Origin: CAIUGU01 sp965279735
GTDB lineage: Bacteria > Pseudomonadota > Gammaproteobacteria > Steroidobacterales > Steroidobacteraceae
Reading direction: 5' to 3'
Assembly: GCA_965279735.1 (NCBI GenBank)
Contig: OZ257260.1
Coordinates: 2,294,001 to 2,358,000, forward strand
DNA: 64,000 bases
Shown here: positions 42,675 through 50,275 of the stretch, piece after piece
Layout of the letters: each line of letters starts with the position of its first letter
How positions within the stretch are numbered: position 1 is the stretch's first letter
Notes under the pieces: generated by a model
What the model saw: only the letters and a program-made list of their open reading frames with translations
Told to the model about the DNA's origin: nothing
The model's database searches: none
Program-made: the position numbers and the translations under genes

Positions 42675-43505
42675 ATGCTGCCCGACCCCTGCGTACGCTC
42701 AACCCAAGTCGTGAACCTTCAAGCGAAGCCGTTGCAAACTGAAGCTGCAGAACCGTTGCAGAGAATCGTGGTGCTGAATCCCAAGGGGGGATCGGGCAAG
42801 ACCACGATCGCGACCAATCTCGCGAGCTACTATGCGGTGAACGGCCTGAAGCCAACGCTGATGGACTTCGATCCCCAGGGTTCCAGCACGCGCTGGGTAC
42901 GCAAACGGGTGGGCGACACCCTGCCCGTTCACGGCATCCCGGCCTTTGAACGCAATACCCGGGTCACCCGTACTTTTGCACTCCGGATTCCCCAGGAATG
43001 CCGGCGCGTCGTCATCGATACGCCGGCCGCAGTCACCGCGCAGGCCATGCCGGACCTCACGCGACAGGCAACGGCCATCCTGGTCCCCGTTCTCCCGTCG
43101 GATATCGATATCCATGCCGCTTCGCGCTGCATCTCCAATCTGCTGCTGGTGGCGAAAATCCCGCGGTCGGAGCAGCGCATAGGCGTGATCGCGAACCGGG
43201 TGAAGAAGAACACCCTTGTTTACGGATCACTCATGCGGTTTCTGGAAACGCTCAAGATTCCGGTCGTGGCGACCTTGCGGGATTCGCAGGCCTATATCCG
43301 CGCGGCGGAGTCCGGTCTGGGGATTTTTGAAATGAAAGCCGGCCAGGTGGAAGAAGACCTGGCCCAGTGGACGTCATTGCTTGACTGGCTGAACAGCCGG
43401 CCGCCCAAAGTCGAATCCGGAAATCCGCTGCATCGTGCCGCCGCTGCCTCGGCCGGCCCCACCAGCATCGACCAAGGGCTTCTGCACCCTTCCGCGGTCT
43501 CGTGA
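42675..43505 (+). CDS. ParA-family ATPase without a ParB partner
   Basis: This 276-residue ATPase has the deviant Walker A KGGSGKTT (37-44), switch I MDFDPQGSS (63-71) and switch II VVIDTPA, the ParA/MinD set. ParA proteins form ATP-dependent dimers on DNA or membrane and position cargo. No ParB or CTP-binding partner is adjacent, so this is an orphan of the McdA or plasmid-like type with an unknown cargo. The start is uncertain between ATG 42675 and GTG 42711. The C-terminal ~30 residues are low-complexity. The gene ends within a perfect 8-bp stem. Confidence 0.87.
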   Translation: MLPDPCVRSTQVVNLQAKPLQTEAAEPLQRIVVLNPKGGSGKTTIATNLASYYAVNGLKPTLMDFDPQGSSTRWVRKRVGDTLPVHGIPAFERNTRVTRTFALRIPQECRRVVIDTPAAVTAQAMPDLTRQATAILVPVLPSDIDIHAASRCISNLLLVAKIPRSEQRIGVIANRVKKNTLVYGSLMRFLETLKIPVVATLRDSQAYIRAAESGLGIFEMKAGQVEEDLAQWTSLLDWLNSRPPKVESGNPLHRAAAASAGPTSIDQGLLHPSAVS

Positions 43506-43526
43506 CCGCGGTGCCCGAACGCGGGC
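43492..43526. terminator. Paired hairpins at the convergent parA-like / 81-residue gene ends
   Basis: CCGCGGTC (43492-43499) and GACCGCGG (43504-43511) form a perfect 8-bp stem spanning the TGA. GCCCG (43513-43517) and CGGGC (43522-43526) form a second 5-bp stem. No T-run follows, so termination efficiency is uncertain. Confidence 0.4.
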
Positions 43527-43772
43527 TTACTTGTCCTTGTCCCAGCCGTTCTTGACCCTGTCTGCCCAGCTCTTGTAACTGCTCCAGCTATGCAGCGAAC
43601 CCGTGATTGCGGCGTGGCGCGCATTGGAAGGCGGCGCGCGATTGAGCCAGTTGCGTTGTCCGTCCCAGCGTTCGCGACCCGCAGTGACCTTCGGATTGGG
43701 ACCGGCGCCGTCACCCATCCAGATCCTCGAAGGAGGAAGAGCGGCGGGATCATCAGACTTGCGATCGGCCAT
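43527..43772 (-). CDS. Small Trp/Arg-rich protein of unknown function
   Basis: This 81-residue soluble protein has no signal or membrane helix. It has six Trp, and the segments RIWMGDGAGPNPK, GRERWDGQRNWL and SYKSWADRVKNGW look genuinely protein-like. I do not recognise the family. Only a weak TAGG precedes ATG 43772. It converges on the parA-like gene. About 180 bp between it and the next gene hold nothing I recognise. Confidence 0.5.
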   Translation of the reverse strand: MADRKSDDPAALPPSRIWMGDGAGPNPKVTAGRERWDGQRNWLNRAPPSNARHAAITGSLHSWSSYKSWADRVKNGWDKDK

Positions 43773-43952
43773 GTGCCTACTCGATGTGCGTGTCTGCCGT
43801 GTAGCGGCGACTTGTGAAGGGTCGAGTGCAAGCTACTCATGTGTGACTGCGCGCAGTGAGGAACTGGGTCACACCGGTCCGGTGCTCACGATGGAGTGCG
43901 ACGAGTGTCGCCGATTACGTGTTAAATCGCCGCAGAGGGAGCGCAGCGTGCT

Positions 43953-44654
43953 TCAGGTTTCGCGCAGCAGGGCTGCAAACGCCGGTTTGATTTCCTCGAG
44001 CAGCTCTTCAATGACCGCCGGAACGAGCGTGACCAGCACGTCCAGCAGGACGATGGCATTCACGATCGCGTCCTGCCGGCTTGCCGCCCGGAGACGCTGT
44101 GCCATGCCCTTGTTGACGGCATGGAGACCGTCGTAGATCCGCTGGAGCCCGGCGAGTCCCGGCTCGGGATGCGCGCCACCCGCAGCAGCAAAATGCCCGG
44201 CCATCAGGTACATCGAAGCGACGCGATACGCGGTTTCAGCCTCGCTGGAAAACGGCAGGTGAAAGCGCGCCATGGGACGAAAGACAGCCGTGCGTGGACA
44301 GCCACTCGAAGCCATGATCAAACCGATCAGCGACGCCAGTCCCTGCTGTGCTGAAAGGCGGGCGCTGACTTCGCGCTCATCGGTCTCGACGATCACGCGC
44401 ACCTGGTCGTAGGAAACGAGATCGGTGAACCGGTCGATGACCCCGGCCAGGTGCATGGCCGCCGGACAACGCGCCTCGGCAGTCACCTGTAACGGGCAGT
44501 TCTTGCACTGATGGAACTCGAGACGGGTCCAGTCCGGAGGATTTGCCATCGGAGGCGACGCCAGGGCGGCGGTATCGCGGTCGAGTTCAAGCTCGAAACT
44601 GTGGACCTGCCCGCCGGGCAGTTCGAAACGATAGCTGAGAGGAACGGTGCTCAC
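43953..44654 (-). CDS. Conserved hypothetical protein with a CxxC motif (DUF6901-like)
   Basis: This 233-residue soluble protein has the N-terminal pattern SYRFELPGGQVHSFELELD, then WTRLEFHQCKNCPLQVTAEARCPAAMHLAG, with three Cys that could hold a metal. A helical C-terminus follows (DGLHAVNKGMAQRLRAA, IVLLDVLVTLVPAVIEELLEEI). I relate it to DUF6901 from memory. GTG 44654 overlaps the PpnN stop (GTGA); GTG 44672 is in frame. It is the third gene of the Ldt-PpnN set on this strand. Confidence 0.65.
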   Translation of the reverse strand: MSTVPLSYRFELPGGQVHSFELELDRDTAALASPPMANPPDWTRLEFHQCKNCPLQVTAEARCPAAMHLAGVIDRFTDLVSYDQVRVIVETDEREVSARLSAQQGLASLIGLIMASSGCPRTAVFRPMARFHLPFSSEAETAYRVASMYLMAGHFAAAGGAHPEPGLAGLQRIYDGLHAVNKGMAQRLRAASRQDAIVNAIVLLDVLVTLVPAVIEELLEEIKPAFAALLRET

Positions 44655-46066
44655 GAGCTGAGGCGGTAACACGGCCGGTATTCGCCGGCGAGCTTCATGC
44701 GCCTCTGCGCCACGAAAGCCGCCAGGAGTTTGTCGAGCAGCTCGACCATTTCGCGATCGCCATGCAACTCGAACGGGCCGAATTCCTCGATTGCACGCAC
44801 GCCGCTTTCCTTCACGTTGCCCGCCACGATGCCGGAGAAAGCCCGACGCAGGTTGGCAGCGAGAAGATGCGGCTCCATGTCGCGGCGGAGCTCAAGGCGG
44901 GCCATCGCCTCATGAGTTGCTTCGAACGGATGCTGGAACTCGGGTGGAATGTGCAGCAGCCAGTTGAAATTGTAGGCGTCGCTTTTGTTCCGGCGCGATT
45001 GCCGGACCGCTTCAAGACCCTGGACCATCTGCCGCGCGGCCTGCGCCGGATCCGCGATGACAATGGAATACCGTTTGCGGGCCTTTTCCCCAAGCGTGGC
45101 GCCGATGAATTCGTCGATCTGGCGGAAATAATCAGCGGCTGAAGCGGGCCCGGTGAAAATGACCGGCAGGGGCTGATCCGCATTTTTCGGATCGAGCAGG
45201 ATGCCGAGCAGGTACAGGATTTCCTCAGCCGTTCCCGCGCCGCCCGGGAAGACGATGATCCCGTGACCGGTGCGTACGAACGCTTCGAGACGCTTCTCGA
45301 TGTCGGGCATGATCACGAGCTGGTTGACGATCGGATTCGGTGGCTCGGCTGCAATGATCCCGGGTTCAGTCATGCCGATGTAACGACCGTCCCGGATGCG
45401 CTGCTTCGCGTGGCCGATCGTGGCGCCCTTCATCGGGCCCTTCATCGCACCAGGTCCGCAACCGGTGCAGATATTGAGGCCCCGCAGCCCGAGCTCGTAA
45501 CCGACTTTCTTCGTGTAGTCGTACTCACCCTCCGAAATCGAATGCCCGCCCCAGCAGACGACGAGATTCGCCCCGCTTTTCTGGTCGAGGATCCGCGCGT
45601 TGCGGAGGATGTGGTAGACGGCGTTGGTGATGCTGCCGGGTTCCTCTAGATCGAAGCGGCCGCTGCCGAGCACTGCGTCATGGATGTAGATGATGTCGCG
45701 AAGGACAGCGAAGAGATGTTCCTTGATGCCACGGATCATCTGTCCATCCACGAACGCGCCTGCAGGCGCATTGCGCAGCTCGAGCTTGACGCCCCAGGCC
45801 TGGCGGCCGATGCGGATATCGAAGTCGCGATACTTGTCGAAGAGCGCCTTGGCGTCGTCGATCTCGGAGCCCGACGTCAGGACTGCGAGGGCGCATTGGC
45901 GAAAGAGCTGGTAGATACCGCCCTTGCCCGCCGACAGCAGCTGGTTGACCTCGCGCTGGGACAGGTTCTCCATGCTGCCGAGCGGCGAAACCCGCGCGTC
46001 GACGACATCTTCGGGATCGACCTGGGTAATGGAGACGGAGGCAAGCGCCTGGGTTGCCTCACTCAC
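44651..46066 (-). CDS. ppnN: Nucleotide 5'-monophosphate nucleosidase PpnN (LOG family)
   Basis: This 471-residue cytoplasmic enzyme cleaves purine and pyrimidine nucleoside monophosphates to base and ribose phosphate, and in E. coli responds to (p)ppGpp. LOG motifs are the phosphate site GCGPGAMKGPMKGA and PGGAGTAEEILYLLG. The N-terminal extension (NLSQREVNQLL) and C-terminal domain distinguish PpnN/YgdH from short LOG proteins, and the length agrees with the E. coli enzyme (454). Its start overlaps the Ldt stop by 4 bp, and its stop overlaps the next gene. Confidence 0.92.
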   Translation of the reverse strand: MSEATQALASVSITQVDPEDVVDARVSPLGSMENLSQREVNQLLSAGKGGIYQLFRQCALAVLTSGSEIDDAKALFDKYRDFDIRIGRQAWGVKLELRNAPAGAFVDGQMIRGIKEHLFAVLRDIIYIHDAVLGSGRFDLEEPGSITNAVYHILRNARILDQKSGANLVVCWGGHSISEGEYDYTKKVGYELGLRGLNICTGCGPGAMKGPMKGATIGHAKQRIRDGRYIGMTEPGIIAAEPPNPIVNQLVIMPDIEKRLEAFVRTGHGIIVFPGGAGTAEEILYLLGILLDPKNADQPLPVIFTGPASAADYFRQIDEFIGATLGEKARKRYSIVIADPAQAARQMVQGLEAVRQSRRNKSDAYNFNWLLHIPPEFQHPFEATHEAMARLELRRDMEPHLLAANLRRAFSGIVAGNVKESGVRAIEEFGPFELHGDREMVELLDKLLAAFVAQRRMKLAGEYRPCYRLSS

Positions 46067-46653
46067 GGCAGGATCTCGATGGTGGTATTCGGCGGCGTCA
46101 TCATCCAGATCTCGACCATGTCGGAGTTGGAGACCGCGATACAGCCATCGGTCCAGTCATTGTTGAGGTAGTAGTCGATCGTCTTTCGCGGGGAATTCGG
46201 CAAGCCGTGAATCATGATGGCCCCGCCGGGACTCACCCCGAGATGCTTTGCCCGGGCGACGTCCTCCTCGTTGGGATAGGACACTTCGAGCGACAGGAAA
46301 AAATCGCTGCGCGGATTGCGCCGTATGAGCCGGTATTTGCCTTCGGGCGTACGGAAATCGCCTTCCTGCAGCTTGTGCCCGCTCGGGCTGAGGCCGAGCG
46401 CAATCTTGTAGGTGCGCAGGATCTCGCCTTGGCGCATAAGATAAAGGCGTCGCTCGCGCTTGCGCACGAGGATGTTGTCCACCGCGGGCAAGCCGAAACT
46501 GGTGACCTGGGGCAGGTCCACCGCAGACTCGTTGGCTGTTTCTGCTCCGGCATGGGTACTGAACCCGAGGCCCAGGATGACAGCACCCAGAAGCCCAGGC
46601 AGGCTCATGCCGAAGAAAGGGGAGAATTTCAAGCCGCGATTCGTATTTCGCAT
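46063..46653 (-). CDS. L,D-transpeptidase (YkuD domain)
   Basis: This 196-residue periplasmic enzyme would cross-link or modify peptidoglycan through a Cys nucleophile. The N-terminus has a signal anchor (GLLGAVILGLGFSTHAGA). The YkuD domain (~60-195) shows KRERRLYLM, YKIALGLSPSGHKL, GDFRTPEGKYRL, IMIHGLPNSP and NDWTDGCIAVSN. The catalytic Cys is in TDGC (the usual form is S-x-G-C), with the His in IHG. ATG 46653 is preceded by a TATAG-containing spacer without a strong ribosome site. It is the first gene of the operon. Confidence 0.92.
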   Translation of the reverse strand: MRNTNRGLKFSPFFGMSLPGLLGAVILGLGFSTHAGAETANESAVDLPQVTSFGLPAVDNILVRKRERRLYLMRQGEILRTYKIALGLSPSGHKLQEGDFRTPEGKYRLIRRNPRSDFFLSLEVSYPNEEDVARAKHLGVSPGGAIMIHGLPNSPRKTIDYYLNNDWTDGCIAVSNSDMVEIWMMTPPNTTIEILP

Positions 46654-46711
46654 ATCGTCGTCATTATAGGGGGGCGCGAGAGTTGCCGCAGCGACGCTGT
46701 TTGGCGACGAG

Positions 46712-47092
46712 TCATCGGTACACGCCCGAGAGCCTGACCTCGGCGCATTCGCGATTGCCCGGCCCGGTTTCCGCGACGATCATGTAGCGTCGGTCAGCCA
46801 CCAGGTCCACGTTGAGCCGATGACGGCTGACCGATCCGCCCAGCAGCGAGCAGTCCACCAGAAGGGTATGGATGCCAGGCAACAGATCGACCGCACTGTA
46901 GCGGACATCGACTGCCAGACCATCCACCTGCCGGAGCAGAAGCGATACCGGAGCCCCTGCACGGACTTTGAAGTCTCCCTGCACGCGAGCGATTTCATCG
47001 GCTGGAAGACGGGGTCCTTCATACGCCTGCAGGGTCATGCACCCGTGAAGAAGCACTGCGATGCCGGCGACGATCAATCGGGCAGCCCTCAT
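46712..47092 (-). CDS. Small lipoprotein of unknown function
   Basis: This 126-residue protein has the lipobox VLLHGC (Cys18). It has a beta-rich body with DVRYSAVDLLPGIHTLLVDC and HRLNVDLVADRRYMIVAETG, a carboxypeptidase-regulatory-like pattern. Three further Cys are present. The start overlaps the lytic transglycosylase stop (ATGA), so they are cotranslated, suggesting a wall-related role. I do not recognise a named family. Confidence 0.65.
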   Translation of the reverse strand: MRAARLIVAGIAVLLHGCMTLQAYEGPRLPADEIARVQGDFKVRAGAPVSLLLRQVDGLAVDVRYSAVDLLPGIHTLLVDCSLLGGSVSRHRLNVDLVADRRYMIVAETGPGNRECAEVRLSGVYR

Positions 47093-49269
47093 GTCGACGC
47101 GGCTCCATTCGTGACGGCTTCAAGATGGGGAATGACAAGCTCGGTGCCGGGCCGGACATCGCCCAGATCGACATCCGGGTTGTACTGACGCAGCAGCCAG
47201 ATCGGCACATTGAAGCGACGCTGGGCAAGGACCCAGATCGACTCCCCCGACCGGACGGTGTGCGCTTCGCTGCCCACGATGCGGAATTGCGCAAAGAACG
47301 TTTCCTGTAGCTGCTTGTGGTAAGTCGCGCGCTTGTCTTCGAATTCGCGTGCCGTCACCTTGGAGAAATCGAGCTTCAGCCGCCGCCCGATCACGAGAGG
47401 AGCCGCGGGCTTCATGCGGTTGAGGCTGCGCACTTCCGAGGCCCTTAGCCCCAGCCAGTCGGCATAGTGGCCGAGAGTCTCCGTCGCCTCGACACGAATC
47501 GAACCGTCTTTCGCGACCGAGTAGTCGCTCGGATCTGCAGAGACTGCTGCCTGCACTCCCGGGACCAGCGTCGGACCAAGCGCGTCGGCCTCGCCCTCCG
47601 AGGTCGGCTCTGCAGCTTCTGTGGCTGCTGTCGGGCCCGTCGGAGCAGAAGCCACTTCAACCACGGCCTGCACGACTGCGGCCGAGTTTGGTGCATCCGC
47701 CACGCTGGCGGCCTGCGTAATCGAGAGCACCTGGCCCTCGTAGAGAAAATTGCGTTCGCGGATTCCGTTCAATTCCATGAGCCGGTCTTCCGTCAGCCCG
47801 TTCCGGCCGGCGATTTTCGAGAGTGTGTCGCCCCGACGAACCACGTAGCGCTCTTCGTTGCCGACCACTGGAGCGGGCTTGACCACCGGTGTTGCAGACA
47901 CTGCCGCTGGTGCATTGGATACCACCACAGGTCCCGAAACCGAAACCGGTGCTTTCCTGTCGGGCAGAACGAGAACCTGGCCCGCGCGGATGGAGTACGG
48001 CTTTGCGAGGCCATTCAATTGAGCCAGGGTGGTAACCGGCACGCCGTACCTGGAGGATATGACTGACAGCGATTCACCGCTGCGAACCTGGTGCTGGGTA
48101 TCCGCGACCTGCCCGTCAAACCGCTGGTTGCCTGGAATGCGCGTCAGTGCTGCCTGCAGGTCGACTGCGGGAGGCACACGTAGTTCATAGCCGCGCGGCA
48201 CATGCCGGCTGCCGCTCCAGACTGTCGGCAGCAACGCGGGATTCAGACGTTGCATGAGTTCCATATCCACGCCCATGGCATTCACGAGGCTGCGCATGGG
48301 CACGTACTCGGGGAGCACAACCATCTGGCTGGCATCCTGCGGGTCGCGCCTGATGTCGCCGAAAAACCGTGCGGGATTCGAATCGATCTCGAGTGCCGCC
48401 AGAAATGCGACATAGAAATTACGTGAGGCAAAACCGAACGTGCGGCTTTGATACTTGCGGACGATCGTCGCAATGTCGTCCGTGCCCATCGCCTCTTTCG
48501 CGCGGCGCATGCCGGCGGCGCCGTGATTGTAGGCAGTCAGCGCCAATGGCCAGGACCCGAGCACCACGTAGTTCTGCTCCAGAAACTGGGCCGCCGCTTC
48601 GGTCGCCTTGTAGGGATCGAGACGTTCGTCGACGGTGTTGTCGATGCGCAGGTAGCGACGGCCCGTGCTGCGCATGAACTGCCACATCCCCGCCGCTCCA
48701 ACCTTGGAGTAAGCGTAGGTGTTGAAGGAAGACTCCACGTGAGGAAGCGCAGCGAGCTCGCGAGGCAGTCCTTTCTTTTCAAAGGTTGCGGCAATCTGCG
48801 GCATCCAGGCACCCGATCGCACCAGACCTTCCCGAAAACGGTTCGACTGTCCGAGCTGGTAACGAACACGCTCGGCAGCGTCCGCAAATTCGGCTCTTGA
48901 GGTATTCGCCGGCCAGAGATCGCGAATGCGGATTTCGTCTGCAGTCAATTCACCACGATCACGCAGGCCCAGCTTGCGCAATGCCTTGACGACCTTGTCC
49001 TTGGCTTCGTCGATCCGCTGCGCCCTTCGGGCAGAAGGCAATTCGGCAGGAAATCCCAGGATCTCGTAGACGACATCCACACGTTCGTTGTCGTGGATGA
49101 AGCCGCCGTCCGTGGAGACTTCCGTGTACACGCGCCGCCAGAACGCCACGTCGTGTTCGAGTTCCGCAGGACGCACGAAAGGCCCCGCCGCATGAACGAG
49201 GCCCACGGGCAGGGAACTGCCGCAGACAAATGCGAGGGAGGCCAGAAATAAATGGAGACGCAGCTTCAT
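47089..49269 (-). CDS. mltD: Lytic transglycosylase with LysM repeats, MltD-like
   Basis: This 726-residue exported murein-cleaving enzyme has a signal peptide (LFLASLAFVCGSSLPVGLVHA). The SLT domain (~150-300) shows KGLPRELAALPHVESSFN with the catalytic Glu in HVES, then SKVGAAGMWQFM, TAYNHGAAG and NFYVAFLAALEI. LysM-like repeats follow near HQVRSGESLSVISSRYGV, RYVVRRGDTLSKIAGRNGL, RVEATETLGHYADWLGL and HTVRSGESIWVLAQRR. The protein is longer than E. coli MltD (452). ATG 49269 begins the signal peptide; the frame to 49374 is not signal-like. Confidence 0.92.
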   Translation of the reverse strand: MKLRLHLFLASLAFVCGSSLPVGLVHAAGPFVRPAELEHDVAFWRRVYTEVSTDGGFIHDNERVDVVYEILGFPAELPSARRAQRIDEAKDKVVKALRKLGLRDRGELTADEIRIRDLWPANTSRAEFADAAERVRYQLGQSNRFREGLVRSGAWMPQIAATFEKKGLPRELAALPHVESSFNTYAYSKVGAAGMWQFMRSTGRRYLRIDNTVDERLDPYKATEAAAQFLEQNYVVLGSWPLALTAYNHGAAGMRRAKEAMGTDDIATIVRKYQSRTFGFASRNFYVAFLAALEIDSNPARFFGDIRRDPQDASQMVVLPEYVPMRSLVNAMGVDMELMQRLNPALLPTVWSGSRHVPRGYELRVPPAVDLQAALTRIPGNQRFDGQVADTQHQVRSGESLSVISSRYGVPVTTLAQLNGLAKPYSIRAGQVLVLPDRKAPVSVSGPVVVSNAPAAVSATPVVKPAPVVGNEERYVVRRGDTLSKIAGRNGLTEDRLMELNGIRERNFLYEGQVLSITQAASVADAPNSAAVVQAVVEVASAPTGPTAATEAAEPTSEGEADALGPTLVPGVQAAVSADPSDYSVAKDGSIRVEATETLGHYADWLGLRASEVRSLNRMKPAAPLVIGRRLKLDFSKVTAREFEDKRATYHKQLQETFFAQFRIVGSEAHTVRSGESIWVLAQRRFNVPIWLLRQYNPDVDLGDVRPGTELVIPHLEAVTNGAAST

Positions 49270-49458
49270 GATCCGCGGGACTTGAGAGGACGCAGGTGAC
49301 GCCTTGCTTTCTAAGCGGTTTGACCGCTCGAGGCAAGATATGTCAACTCGCGGGTGTGATGGATCTCTCAACACGCGGGCGAGGGCCGAGCAAGTCAGGC
49401 CTCGCGAGCCGAACCGATTGCGTGGACCCCTGAGTCGATCAGTGCGATGACCTCAAGG

Positions 49459-50166
49459 TCATCCGCACTTCGAATCGCCACAGGACAGGCAAGTCATGCA
49501 GCCGTCCATCATGACGATTGCCGCGGTGCTGCACTTGAGACACAACTGCGCGCCTTCGGGAAAGTGACCGGATGCAAAGGCATCCTGTTGCTTGTCGCGA
49601 GCGGCAAACTCGGCCTTCTTGTCGTCGATGAGCTTCTTGCGATGCTCATCCATTTCCGGACGCTTGAGCAGCCCGATGGTCTGGAGATGCTTCTCGATGA
49701 CATAGCCGAGCTCGGCAATGATGGAAGGCATGAACTTGCCCCCCGTCTGCCAGTAGCCGCCGCGCGGATCGAACACGGCCTTGAGCTCTTCCACCAGGAA
49801 CGTCACGTCACCGCCCTTGCGGAAAACGGCCGAGATGATGCGGGTCAGGGCGACGATCCACTGGAAATGATCGAGATTCTTCGAATTGATGAAGATCTCG
49901 AACGGCCGGCGCTGCTCGTGAATCGTGCCTTCGTTCAGCAGGATGTCGTTGATCGTCACGTACATCGCGTGATCGGACACTGGCGTCTTGATCTTGTACG
50001 TCGAGCCGATCAGGACTTCAGGACGCTCGAGCTTTTCGTGCATCCAGATGACATTCGCACCCTTGTCCTCCCGAGGACGGGCGGCCTCATCCTTGGCAGC
50101 CTTCTCGGCGGCCTTGTCTGCCGGCTTCTCGACCTTGTACTTGACGATCTTGGCATCGATTTTCAT
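49459..50166 (-). CDS. nrdJb: Class II ribonucleotide reductase subunit NrdJb
   Basis: This 235-residue C-terminal half of a split adenosylcobalamin-dependent reductase begins with a Lys/Ala-rich linker. It continues MHEKLERPEVLIGSTYKIKTP and NEGTIHEQRRPFEIFINSKN. It ends with a Cys-rich tail CLKCSTAAIVMMDGCMTCLSCGDSKCG, which supplies the Zn site and redox thiols. It lies 109 bp downstream of nrdJa on the same strand, as in Pseudomonas aeruginosa. The catalytic radical domain is in NrdJa; both are needed for activity. Confidence 0.9.
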   Translation of the reverse strand: MKIDAKIVKYKVEKPADKAAEKAAKDEAARPREDKGANVIWMHEKLERPEVLIGSTYKIKTPVSDHAMYVTINDILLNEGTIHEQRRPFEIFINSKNLDHFQWIVALTRIISAVFRKGGDVTFLVEELKAVFDPRGGYWQTGGKFMPSIIAELGYVIEKHLQTIGLLKRPEMDEHRKKLIDDKKAEFAARDKQQDAFASGHFPEGAQLCLKCSTAAIVMMDGCMTCLSCGDSKCG

Positions 50167-50275
50167 GACGAGTTCCCGAACGTTGAGGCATCTTCAGACG
50201 ATGCCCGAGCATGATTTGTTCCCGGTGTCCTTCGAGCGAGGGCCTGCCTGAAAGCACGGCTGCGCGCGCGGCGTA

